From contig CASFJS010000005.1 of assembly GCA_949295085.1 (NCBI GenBank), forward strand, positions 1 through 64,000: DNA of 64,000 bases. Direction: 5' to 3'. The notes under the pieces are model-generated. The model had not been told where the DNA came from. It saw only the letters and a list, made by a program, of their open reading frames with translations, and did not search any database. This document shows, in pieces, positions 44,670-53,386 of the stretch. A program made the translations under genes and the position numbers. The DNA is from an uncultured Pseudomonadota bacterium. Its GTDB lineage: Bacteria; Pseudomonadota; Alphaproteobacteria; RF32; CAG-239. Numbering within the stretch: position 1 is the stretch's first letter; each line of letters starts with the position of its first letter.

Positions 44670-46943
44670 ATGGTTTGGAAAACAGGGATTGTTTTGACGG
44701 CGGGAATATTGTTCGGAACGGTGTTTCCGGCATTTGGGCTTACCACGATTGTTCCTGCCGGCGAAACGGTCAGCGGCGGGGATGTTAATACCATTATAAC
44801 GCAGGAAGTTTACGGTACGGCCGATAATTTTACGGTTTCCGGCATTCAAAAAGTTATGGCCGGCGGTGTAACGCACAACAGCACGGTTTATAACCAGCAG
44901 GATGTTTTGAGCGGCGGCCGTGCTTATGATACGTATGTCTATACGTCGGCGATGCAAAATATCAGCGGTACAGCTTATGATTCAACGGTTGTGAGCAGAG
45001 GAAACATTAATGTGAACTCCGGCGGACAATTGGCGGGTGCGGCGATTAACGGCGGGACATTGAGAGTGTTGAGCGGCGGTACGGTTGAAGATGCCGTTGT
45101 TAAATCAGGGTATGAGTATGTATACGGTACGGATAAAAACAGCCGGATTTTCGGCGGTACGCAGGAGGTACTCAGCGGCGGCGGAGCCATCGGCACGCAG
45201 ATAAACGGCGGCAAACAGATTGTTGATGCCGGCGGTACGGCAGAAAACACTGTTGTGGCGAGCGACGGACATCAACAGATATATGGTTCTTTGAGTAACG
45301 GCACGGTGGCAAAGGACGGGATGTTGGATATATTGTCCGGCGGTATGGCAAAAAATCTGCAACTGACCGGCGGGGATATTTATCTGGCGGCCGGAGCCAC
45401 AAATGACAGCGCAATTGTATCTTCAGGAACGTTTGATGTTTACGGGACGGACAGCCACAGTGTTCTTAACGGTGGTTTGCAGAATATTTGGAGCGGCGGG
45501 GCTGCCAATAATACGACGGTTAATGCCGGCGGGGTACAGCGCGTTTATTCCGGGGGAACGGCAAACAATACCACGGTTAACAAAAACGGGTTGCTGGCTT
45601 TGTATTCCGGAGGTATTTTGGGCGGACAGACAACGGTTAACAACGGCATATTAAGTGTCTTTGGCAATAACAATATCGACTCTTTGACAATGGATAATTC
45701 GTATGTCAGTTTGCCAAAAGTAACAAGTGATTATACGGTATTATCCGTCGGTGAGCTTAACGGCAGCGGGGTGTTTGGTATAAGCAGTAATTTGGCGGCC
45801 GGCAATGCGGATAAAATTAATATTCAGAGCGGCAGCGGAAATTTTGGTTTGATTATTTATGATTACAGCGCGGATGATATTTTGCCGCAAAGGTTTGATA
45901 TTGTTAATGAGGCGGCAGCGGCGGCGGATGATTTTTATTTGGTCGGCGGCGCGGCTGATGTCGGGGCGTTGCGTTATGTTTTACAGCATGACGGCGAAAA
46001 CTGGTCGTTGGTGAGAACAAGTAATGTTACGGACAGTGCGGTTTTGGCTAAAAATACTTATGCGTCTCTGGCCTCGTTGTTTTATGCACATCTGACGCCG
46101 ATTTATAACCGCTTGCGCGTGTTGCGCGGGACGGATGAAAGGCAGAATGATTTTTGGATTAAAGGGTTCGGGAGGCAGATTAAGTTTGATTATGATGATG
46201 AAAGCCGCAGCGAAATCGAAGTTTATGGTACGGAGGCCGGATATGACAGAGAAATTTGGGCCGGTAGAGGACAAAAAATGTTGTTGGGTTTTTACAGCGG
46301 TATCAGCAGCTCGCAACAGGAATATGACCGGCGCGGCAGCGGTAACGGCGATACGCAAAGCCTGGGTATTTATTCATCATGGCGGACTGTCGGACGCTGG
46401 TTTGCCGACGTTGTGGCCACTTATTTTTATCATCGGCAAAAGATCAACAGCTATACGCCGGCAGGAACGACAGTTGCCGGAAAGTACAGCACCGATGCTT
46501 GGCAGGTTTCGTTGTTGGCCGGCAGACGATTGATGTTGCCTAATGGGTGGTTTGCGGAACCGGCGGTTGAGGTTAATTATATGCATATCGACGGTGCCGA
46601 TTATCGAACCAATTTTGATACGCCGGTTGAGGCGGCCGGGCTGGATTATGCCGGAATTGGTGCCGGCGTGGTTTTGGGTAAGAACTGGGATTTTGATGAT
46701 GACGGCGAAATGAGCGTATACGGTAAATTGGGCCTAAAGCATGATTGGAGCGGTCAGGCGGAAGTTGAGGTGGCCGGCTACGGTTTTAAGGAAAAGATGG
46801 ATGCCACCCGTTTTGAGATTGGCGGCGGTACCAGCATATCGCTTAATAAAGACAGTTTATTGTATCTTGATGCCGCAACTTCGTTCGGAGATGGTGTCAG
46901 CATTCCGTGGGAGATCAGCGGCGGAATACAAATCCGATTTTAG
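44670..46943 (+). CDS. AIDA-like autotransporter adhesin
   Basis: The 757-residue product has a signal peptide (about 1-23, WKTGIVLTAGILFGTVFPAFG), a passenger of about 430 residues built from imperfect Gly-rich repeats (LSGG..., AGGTAENTVV, NAGGVQRVYSGGTANNTTVN) as in AIDA-I, and a C-terminal 12-strand beta-barrel (about 475-757) ending in GGIQIRF with the expected terminal Phe. It should be displayed on the cell surface. The ATG at 44670 has AAGG six bases upstream; a TTG at 44664 is in frame. Confidence 0.88.
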   Translation: MVWKTGIVLTAGILFGTVFPAFGLTTIVPAGETVSGGDVNTIITQEVYGTADNFTVSGIQKVMAGGVTHNSTVYNQQDVLSGGRAYDTYVYTSAMQNISGTAYDSTVVSRGNINVNSGGQLAGAAINGGTLRVLSGGTVEDAVVKSGYEYVYGTDKNSRIFGGTQEVLSGGGAIGTQINGGKQIVDAGGTAENTVVASDGHQQIYGSLSNGTVAKDGMLDILSGGMAKNLQLTGGDIYLAAGATNDSAIVSSGTFDVYGTDSHSVLNGGLQNIWSGGAANNTTVNAGGVQRVYSGGTANNTTVNKNGLLALYSGGILGGQTTVNNGILSVFGNNNIDSLTMDNSYVSLPKVTSDYTVLSVGELNGSGVFGISSNLAAGNADKINIQSGSGNFGLIIYDYSADDILPQRFDIVNEAAAAADDFYLVGGAADVGALRYVLQHDGENWSLVRTSNVTDSAVLAKNTYASLASLFYAHLTPIYNRLRVLRGTDERQNDFWIKGFGRQIKFDYDDESRSEIEVYGTEAGYDREIWAGRGQKMLLGFYSGISSSQQEYDRRGSGNGDTQSLGIYSSWRTVGRWFADVVATYFYHRQKINSYTPAGTTVAGKYSTDAWQVSLLAGRRLMLPNGWFAEPAVEVNYMHIDGADYRTNFDTPVEAAGLDYAGIGAGVVLGKNWDFDDDGEMSVYGKLGLKHDWSGQAEVEVAGYGFKEKMDATRFEIGGGTSISLNKDSLLYLDAATSFGDGVSIPWEISGGIQIRF

Positions 46944-46949
46944 AAGACG

Positions 46950-47375
46950 CTAAAAACCGCCGATAGAGGTCGGAACGTAGTTGCCCTGCGGATTGTAGCC
47001 ATAGTCAATACGGCGGCCGCCGACGGAGGTTGGGACATAGTCGCCTTGCGGGTTGTAGCCGTAGTCAATTCTTTCACCACCGACGTTGGTCGGGACATAG
47101 TCGCCACGGGCATTGTAGCCGTAATCAATGCGTTTGCCGCCGATATTGGTCGGGACGTAGTCGCCGCGGGCATTGTAGCCGTAATCAATGCGTTTGCCGC
47201 CGATGGAGGTTGGGACATAGTCACCGCGGGCGTTATAACCATAGTCAACACGCTGGCCGTCAATTTCCGTCGGGACATATTCGCCACGGGCGTTGTAGCC
47301 ATAGTTGATGTTGCCGGCCAAAGCCGATGACAAACCGAAAAATGTTATTAATAAAAACAAAGATAAATATTTCAT
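46950..47375 (-). CDS. Small secreted protein of tandem 20-residue repeats
   Basis: The 141-residue product has a signal peptide (1-20, ending SSALA) and then six to seven copies of a 20-residue unit of the form RIDYGYNARGDYVPTSIGGK. Copies are also near-identical at DNA level (60 bp). It is convergent with the autotransporter, 6 bp away. The start at 47375 follows GAGG. I know no function; repeat number is likely to vary between strains. Confidence 0.75.
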   Translation of the reverse strand: MKYLSLFLLITFFGLSSALAGNINYGYNARGEYVPTEIDGQRVDYGYNARGDYVPTSIGGKRIDYGYNARGDYVPTNIGGKRIDYGYNARGDYVPTNVGGERIDYGYNPQGDYVPTSVGGRRIDYGYNPQGNYVPTSIGGF

Positions 47376-47515
47376 GGGCCGCCTCAGGTAATTTTTTTTG
47401 TTTATTATAAGGGCAGGAACAAAACAGTCAACGATTATCAAGGAGGCTGGTATTATTTATTTGCTGTTGGCGAAAAAAATATTATTATGAAAGTTGTTTT
47501 AACAGGAAGATGAAA

Positions 47516-48466
47516 ATGGACAGACAGATTATTGAGATAACAAACAATGGTTTTAGCTTGTCGCTGTATCGCGGATTTTTGGTTGTAGAGAATAAAGAAC
47601 AAAATATAAAGCAAGATATTGCTTTGGACAATATTTTATCGTTGGTTTTGTCGGCTGAAGATATCGTTCTTTCCAAAAATATTGTTGATGCTGTTTGTGA
47701 GCAAGGCGGTAATATTATATTTTGCGGCAAAACCTATTTGCCGACAGCAATGGTTATGCCTTATGTCGGACATTGGCTTATGGCACCGCGGGTACGCAGC
47801 CAAACAGAATGCTCCAAGCCTTTGCAAAAAAATTTGTGGAAGAGCATCGTGCAGAATAAAATTTTGAATCAAGCTAAAATTTTATCCTATTTTTTTCCGA
47901 AAAGCGCTCATGTGGAGAGGCTTAAAAATCTGGCTAAAAGCACCTTGAGTAATGATGCGACCAACAATGAAGGTTTGGCCGCCGGCATATATTTTAAGTC
48001 GTTGTTCGGCAAAGATTTTAAAAGAGATCGGTTGAATGATGATGCCAATCTTTTGCTAAACTACACTTATACGGTTTTGCGGGCAATGGTTGCCAGAGCT
48101 GTGGCCGGAAACGGCTTGTTGCCATATTTAGGATTGAAACATTGCACCAGGGCGAATCCACTACCGTTGGTTGATGATTTGATTGAGCCTTTTCGAGCCG
48201 TGGCCGACAAAATAGTGTTTGAAGAACTTAACCGAATGGTTGATGTTGAACACGTAGAGTTGACACCTGATATAAAACGCCGGTTGGTAAAAATTGTTAT
48301 GTATCCGGTCAAAACGGCCAAAGGAGAAGTATCGCTCAGCGACGGGATATCCGAGTTTGTTGGCAGTTTGGCGGCGAGTTTTGCCGCAAAAAAGGTGATG
48401 TTGAAATATCCGAATATCTTAATTGAAGAAATGCTGTCGCCTGGTTATCGTTGGCCGTTTAATTAA
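47516..48466 (+). CDS. cas1: CRISPR-associated integrase Cas1 (type II-C)
   Basis: Cas1 is the catalytic subunit of the Cas1-Cas2 spacer integrase. The 316-residue product has the N-terminal beta domain and the helical domain with the metal-binding residues in NNEGLAAGIYFKSLFG (Glu), LLPYLGLKHCT (His) and PLVDDLIEPFRAVAD (Asp/Glu). I prefer ATG 47516, eight bases after AGGA; ATG 47510 is too close. Its last eight codons and TAA lie inside the first CRISPR repeat. It is on the opposite strand from cas9 and cas2, which is unusual. Confidence 0.95.
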   Translation: MDRQIIEITNNGFSLSLYRGFLVVENKEQNIKQDIALDNILSLVLSAEDIVLSKNIVDAVCEQGGNIIFCGKTYLPTAMVMPYVGHWLMAPRVRSQTECSKPLQKNLWKSIVQNKILNQAKILSYFFPKSAHVERLKNLAKSTLSNDATNNEGLAAGIYFKSLFGKDFKRDRLNDDANLLLNYTYTVLRAMVARAVAGNGLLPYLGLKHCTRANPLPLVDDLIEPFRAVADKIVFEELNRMVDVEHVELTPDIKRRLVKIVMYPVKTAKGEVSLSDGISEFVGSLAASFAAKKVMLKYPNILIEEMLSPGYRWPFN

Positions 48467-49203
48467 TCTCTGATATGCAAGTTTCGCACCGGCATGGAGT
48501 ATACTGCGTTATAGTTGACCGTTTAATTAATCTCTGATATGCTAGCCTTCCGGATTTGCCGGAATGGGACTCCGTTATAGTTGACCGTTTAATTAATCTC
48601 TGATATGCTGGCCTTTACACACTGAAAAAAAAGGACCTAGTTATAGTTGACCGTTTAATTAATCTCTGATATGCTTTGAAGTATGGTAATATGATGCCAG
48701 AGGCTGTTATAGTTGACCGTTTAATTAATCTCTGATATGCTCTTAGTTAAAATCACTCCCATAGGGAAATAGTTATAGTTGACCGTTTAATTAATCTCTG
48801 ATATGCTAAAAAAAGCGAGTAAAAAAAGTAAGTTTATGTTATAGTTGACCGTTTAATTAATCTCTGATATGCTTTGGCCGACCCCGAATACGCGGACCAG
48901 GCAGTTATAGTTGACCGTTTAATTAATCTCTGATATGCTTAATGGTAAATGGTACACCACATTGCGCATGTTATAGTTGACCGTTTAATTAATCTCTGAT
49001 ATGCTCATTTCCCTGAGGTAAAATTATTTTCATGAGTTATAGTTGACCGTTTAATTAATCTCTGATATGCTAAAGAAATCGAAAACGCACTTAAAGAAGT
49101 AGTTATAGTTGACCGTTTAATTAATCTCTGATATGCTAAAACACAATAAGAGAATCTCGAGGAAATAGTTATAGTTGACCGTTTAATTAATCTCTGATAT
49201 GCT
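48444..49203 (+). CRISPR. Type II-C CRISPR array, 12 repeats and 11 spacers
   Basis: Repeats of 36 bp start at 48444, 48508, 48574, 48640, 48706, 48772, 48838, 48904, 48970, 49036, 49102 and 49168. Repeats 2-12 are identical (GTTATAGTTGACCG... ending CTGATATGCT). Repeat 1 differs at positions 6, 11 and 36, overlaps the end of cas1, and is followed by a 28-bp spacer; the other ten spacers are 30 bp. The degenerate copy marks the old end, so new spacers probably enter near 49203. Positions 8-13 (TTGACC) and 31-36 (TATGCT) form a promoter with a 17-base gap. No spacer matches another part of this window by eye. Confidence 0.98.
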
Positions 49204-49277
49204 ATTATGCAGGTTAAAGCCTTAAAAAAACAAAGTTTTTTGAGGCTTTAACTGTTTAAAAAACGCTATAAAATTGG
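49204..49277. promoter_or_regulatory. Putative leader with strong hairpin
   Basis: The 74 bp between the last repeat and the cas2 stop are AT-rich. They contain a 40-base hairpin (49213-49252) in which GTTAAAGCCT pairs with AGGCTTTAAC and AAAAAA with TTTTTT. It may end both crRNA transcripts (+) and cas2 mRNA (-). As it borders the most conserved repeats it is also the likely integration leader. Confidence 0.5.
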
Positions 49278-49640
49278 CTAAAATAAAAGCAATTGGCCGT
49301 TTTTTTCGCGGGTTTCTTCTTCGTTTTCGCTAAAGTTTTTTCCCAGATAATTTTCAGTCATCAGGTATTGTTTGTCAGTAATAAAAAGAAATGATACCGA
49401 AGAATTATCCGGAATATATTTAGCCAGCGTTTTGGTTGTGGTTTGGCCGACGCTGAGGCTTTTAACCGGTTTTATGTAAACCGAAAATTGTTTCATGCTA
49501 AAACCGTTATCCAACAGCAGATTTCGGAATCGGGTCGCTTTGCGCATTTCGGTTTTGGTTCTGACCGGAATATCAAACATACAGATGATCCACATCATTG
49601 ACCAACCGGTTAGAGTTTCAAGCCGTTGTCTTCTGGCCAT
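49278..49640 (-). CDS. cas2: CRISPR-associated protein Cas2
   Basis: Cas2 is the structural partner of Cas1 in spacer integration. The 120-residue product has the ferredoxin-like Cas2 fold: MMWIICMFDIPVRTKTE (with the conserved Asp), FRNLLLDNGFSMKQFSVYIKP, and VSFLFITDKQY. I start at the ATG at 49640, which overlaps the end of cas9 by 23 bp; a frame opens earlier at 49676. Cas2 following cas9 directly, without cas1 between, departs from the common cas9-cas1-cas2 order. Confidence 0.92.
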   Translation of the reverse strand: MARRQRLETLTGWSMMWIICMFDIPVRTKTEMRKATRFRNLLLDNGFSMKQFSVYIKPVKSLSVGQTTTKTLAKYIPDNSSVSFLFITDKQYLMTENYLGKNFSENEEETREKNGQLLLF

Positions 49641-52600
49641 GCCATAAAACCTTGTGTTTCTTTTTAACTTTGCCAAAGGGCGTTAATTCAATTTTGCGCG
49701 CTTGGTTTTTGGTGAAGAAACTCAGGCCTCTGCCTACCAGGCTGTCAACAAACATATACTTAAGGTTTTTGTCTTGCGGCGAAGTCATACGGGCATCGGT
49801 AAAGTAATCTATGCTCAGATGTCCTTCGCTGAACTTTTTGATACGGGCGATGCAGCGTTTTTTGTCAGTATAAATTTGCCATTCGTCCGGTGTGTTAATC
49901 TCAATTAAATCGCCTTGTTGGACAGACCAGATAATCTTGGCGCCCTCTTTTTGCCATTGCGGTCTGAAATCGGGCTGATTGGCATCAAAACGTTTGATAA
50001 TCTCCCAGCCGACTTTGCCGTCTTTTTGATAAAAATCAACGCAATGGTTGTTACGTCCTTCGTAGGCAAGTCCGTGTTTAGGGATATAGATTAAGGATGA
50101 ATTGTTTTCATAACACTTAAATTTGTCGCCCTGCCAGAGCCCTTTTTCGCGGATAATGTAAAAAGCTTTGGCGATGATGCGGCCTTCGGTGATTTTGATT
50201 TCTTTTTTGCCCTCGGCGATGCCGGCTTCATTTTCGGCAATTAAAATCTGCTCGGCCGTGTTGATATAAAGCTCAAAGTTTTTAACTAATTCGGCTTGTT
50301 TTTGTTTGTCAGAGGCAATGTCCGGGTGCCACTCATTTTTGATGGTTTCCGGAATAAGCAATTTTGATAAGTCTTTAAAAGATTTGACGACTTGCAAAAT
50401 TTTGCGGCGATAAACCGTAATCATATTGTTTGAGTTTTCAGGATTTGTACATAAAACAATTCTGCCCGTTTCTTTATGAAGCTGGCCAGACTTGCTGTGG
50501 TTTGGTTTGTGAGAAACCTTAATGTCTTTCAGGCAGTTTAGAACGGTTTGCCGAAATTCGCCAACCGAGGCAATGCCGGTTAAGGGCAGAGGAATAATAT
50601 GTTCGGGGTATTCACCGTGAGCCAGTTGTTGTACCAATGAACGATTAATACAGGCGATGGTAATGGCGTCCATAGCGTGATGGCGGTGGTCTATGCGCGG
50701 CTTGGCTTGCCATTCTTTGTTTTTGGCTTTGTCAAAAAATTTCCATTGGCCGTCAATATCCGGTTTGGCGGTGCCGTTGATGATTTCTCCGGTGTTGATT
50801 TCCAGCCAGTAGGGTGGGCAGCTGATATAGCGCGGAATATCCAGCCCCATTAAATCGTATTCCAACCCCAGAAGATTCCATGCGCGGCGGAGCTTGGCCG
50901 TTTGTGCGCCTTTGACGGCTAATATGCGTGAATGGATAACCTCATCGCTGTCGTCGCAATTAACAATGGCGCGCAGATAACGGCAGGCCATTTTGGCAAC
51001 ATAACGTGTGTCCGTCAGGTAGCGATTGGTTGCCTCTGCATCGCCATAATCTTCAAAATGCTCGCGGGCGTCCGGTTCAAAACGCCAGGCTTTGTCCGGA
51101 GTGCGGTTGCGGGCATTTTTTAAGATTTCGCGGATGATTTCCGGATTGTCTTTATACTTTGTTGCAAACCATTCATAGGGAAATTTGTCGCCTTTGGGGA
51201 GGTTGCTGTTGCGGTCGACAAGGCACAAGTTGTTGTAAGTATCGGAACCTTTGTCGGCTTGCGGGCACATGTGGTCGATTTCCATACCGCTGAAGTTTTG
51301 CGAGATTTTTATTCGAGGGTCGTAGGCATCTGTCCAACCTTGTTCTTCGGCCAACTTATACTTGAGGATATTGGTGCGGTTAACGGATAGTTTGTGTTCT
51401 CGCAGGTATTGTTTGGCTTTTTCGTTCAAACGTTCGTTAGCACGTTGACGCTGTTCAAGTTGTTTTTTCCTTTTGGTTGACAGGCCGACATCGCGGCCGA
51501 CTTCAATGTTTATGTCGTAGGGCTGACCATAGATTTTGATAATCTCGTTAACAACCAAACGAAGCTGGTTGAGAATCATATGAACGGCCGGGTTGGCTAT
51601 CTTGCCCCAGTTTTTTTCATCCGGATTGATACTGTCCGCGTGCGCCAAAACCAAGGGCGGTATGGGCTGGGTATCTGTTTGTAAAATTTTGCCATAATAA
51701 GGGAGACAGGCGAATTTTCCCTGAGTTTGACGAGCAAATTCTTCCTCAGCCGTAAAGCGGGGATCCGATTTGGCTAGATTGTCGGTAATTTCTCGGTGAC
51801 TTTTAACGTCTTCACGCAGTTTTGCAAGGATGACTTTGGTGGCGGACAAACCCAGCATGCAGCGTCCTTTGGGAAGTTTGGTTAATAAATCGCCGATTTC
51901 TTTGTCGTCGTTAATTTTTAAAAGCGGTTTTAGTTTGGCAATGAGCTTGTCTTCGCTGTATAATCGGCCGTTTTTGTCCGCCGGATCTGTCGGCTCGGCT
52001 AAAAATTCGGCAAATGAAGCTAAATTTTCGGCAGATAGGTTTTTGATATATTCAATTTGTGCAAATTCAGGACGCGAATAAAGGTATGCTTTGATGGTTT
52101 TGTCCTCTGGCAGAGATATTTTTTGTTGTGCTGACAGATTAAGCAGTTTTTTGACAGATTGTTTGCCTGCGTTTTGTCCTTTTAGCAGTAACTCATTTAT
52201 GATTTTGTCACGTTCCGGCAACGTAAGTCTGCGGGTTCCCATGTCATCAAGAATGCGGATATTGTTGGTTTCTTCATAAATGCGGCGCATTTCTGACAGC
52301 GGATGAGCTTTGAGCAGGCGGTTTTCATCGCGAAAATAGATACATTTTCCAACAGCATACGGGACAGGCGGCCGTTCATAAAACAAAATGTCATAAATTT
52401 CCTGCTTTAAGCCCGTTTTTTGCATTTGCGGAAAATAACGGGCTTGAGTATCCCATATTTTGTTGAACTCGTCTTTTACCAGATAACGCGGAACGGCATA
52501 ATCAACAATATTTGAGCTGAGAGCATATTCATGCTGCCGAATAATGCGATGATCTTTATCTTGAAGGCGTTTATAAAAAAATTCGCCAATGGTTTGTGAG

Positions 52601-53085
52601 CCGGTATCTTTAAGATGTTTGAGCATCATGTCGTAAGCGGAAAGTTTCTTTTTTGGCCGTTCGTCAATATCTAAGGTTTCTTCGGTAAATTCTTCGGCTG
52701 CAGAAACAAATCCGGCGCCACGATGTTTGGCTAAATGAAGAATGGCACGACCGATATAATTTGGGGAGGACAGCTTTTTGTATAGAGCGTCATGGCGGAT
52801 TTTATACGGGGATTTTGATTTTAAGTTATCCGAGCCCTCAGGAGATGTGTTTATCCAGAGGTTGTTTTCATGAAGCTTTTGTGCCAGAAGTTCAAGCCGT
52901 TTGCGGGTGCGGATAAGGTTCTTGCGGGCTGTTCGTTTTAGACGCCGGTCTTCGGCGCCCTCGGACACCTCGAATATGCGCACGCCGGCATCTATAATGT
53001 TTTTGGGGTTGTTTTGTTCATCCAATTCAATAACGGCGCTGCCTACGGAGCCGACGCCCAAATCTAAGCCAAGGCGGTATTTCAT
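49618..53085 (-). CDS. cas9: CRISPR-associated endonuclease Cas9 (type II-C)
   Basis: Cas9 cuts DNA matching the crRNA guide. The 1155-residue product is in the II-C size range and looks fully catalytic. RuvC-I is YRLGLDLGVGSVGSAVIE (Asp8). The Arg-rich bridge helix is RRLKRTARKNLIRTRKRL (about 48-65), RuvC-II is INIEVGRDVG (about 528), HNH is GMEIDHMCPQ...NNLCLVDRNSN (about 600-630), and RuvC-III is DHRHHAMDAITIA (about 800). The C-terminal 300 residues would hold the wedge and PAM-interacting parts. The ATG at 53085 has GGAG nine bases upstream. A tracrRNA gene is divergent and adjacent. Confidence 0.97.
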   Translation of the reverse strand: MKYRLGLDLGVGSVGSAVIELDEQNNPKNIIDAGVRIFEVSEGAEDRRLKRTARKNLIRTRKRLELLAQKLHENNLWINTSPEGSDNLKSKSPYKIRHDALYKKLSSPNYIGRAILHLAKHRGAGFVSAAEEFTEETLDIDERPKKKLSAYDMMLKHLKDTGSQTIGEFFYKRLQDKDHRIIRQHEYALSSNIVDYAVPRYLVKDEFNKIWDTQARYFPQMQKTGLKQEIYDILFYERPPVPYAVGKCIYFRDENRLLKAHPLSEMRRIYEETNNIRILDDMGTRRLTLPERDKIINELLLKGQNAGKQSVKKLLNLSAQQKISLPEDKTIKAYLYSRPEFAQIEYIKNLSAENLASFAEFLAEPTDPADKNGRLYSEDKLIAKLKPLLKINDDKEIGDLLTKLPKGRCMLGLSATKVILAKLREDVKSHREITDNLAKSDPRFTAEEEFARQTQGKFACLPYYGKILQTDTQPIPPLVLAHADSINPDEKNWGKIANPAVHMILNQLRLVVNEIIKIYGQPYDINIEVGRDVGLSTKRKKQLEQRQRANERLNEKAKQYLREHKLSVNRTNILKYKLAEEQGWTDAYDPRIKISQNFSGMEIDHMCPQADKGSDTYNNLCLVDRNSNLPKGDKFPYEWFATKYKDNPEIIREILKNARNRTPDKAWRFEPDAREHFEDYGDAEATNRYLTDTRYVAKMACRYLRAIVNCDDSDEVIHSRILAVKGAQTAKLRRAWNLLGLEYDLMGLDIPRYISCPPYWLEINTGEIINGTAKPDIDGQWKFFDKAKNKEWQAKPRIDHRHHAMDAITIACINRSLVQQLAHGEYPEHIIPLPLTGIASVGEFRQTVLNCLKDIKVSHKPNHSKSGQLHKETGRIVLCTNPENSNNMITVYRRKILQVVKSFKDLSKLLIPETIKNEWHPDIASDKQKQAELVKNFELYINTAEQILIAENEAGIAEGKKEIKITEGRIIAKAFYIIREKGLWQGDKFKCYENNSSLIYIPKHGLAYEGRNNHCVDFYQKDGKVGWEIIKRFDANQPDFRPQWQKEGAKIIWSVQQGDLIEINTPDEWQIYTDKKRCIARIKKFSEGHLSIDYFTDARMTSPQDKNLKYMFVDSLVGRGLSFFTKNQARKIELTPFGKVKKKHKVLWHGQKTTA

Positions 53086-53134
53086 TTGTAAAATCTCCGA
53101 AAAGTAATGATGCATAAATGGTATATGATTAGAT

Positions 53135-53163
53135 TTGACTTTGCAATGTTTTTATGTTATAAA
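53135..53163 (+). promoter_or_regulatory. tracrRNA promoter
   Basis: TTGACT (53135-53140), 17 bases, TATAAA (53158-53163), giving a start near 53170. Confidence 0.7.
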
Positions 53164-53169
53164 ACGAAG

Positions 53170-53280
53170 TGTTATATGTTGGACGGATTTTCAGAGATTA
53201 ATCAAACGGTCGACATATATATAATAAGGCTGAAAATGCCGTAAGATGAGGGGATGAGAAATCGTCCCCATTAATTTTTG
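53170..53280 (+). ncRNA. tracrRNA of the type II-C system
   Basis: The anti-repeat at about 53190-53222 (CAGAGATTAATCAAACGGTC and following bases) is complementary to the CRISPR repeat over at least 20 of 21 consecutive positions, and continues with a wobble pair and a bulge. It is followed by AATAAGGCTGAAAATGCC, a small GGC/GCC nexus hairpin like that of Neisseria tracrRNA, then an 8-bp hairpin (GGGGATGA / TCGTCCCC with GAAA loop) and a T-rich end at about 53280. The promoter, anti-repeat, nexus and terminator together make this a confident call; the RNA would be about 110 nt. Confidence 0.88.
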
Positions 53281-53386
53281 GAAAATTTATTTCAAAATCT
53301 TTGTGTCGGTGTTGTGCTTATGCGGTTGACTCTTTTGTAAAAGTTGTTTAAAGTGCGCCGTGTAATAATTTATAATTTGATGTATT

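Noticed and set aside
48480-49167. Spacers targeting the prophage or other parts of the window
   Set aside because: By eye none of the 11 spacers matches elsewhere here. A proper search against phage databases would be needed to name targets.
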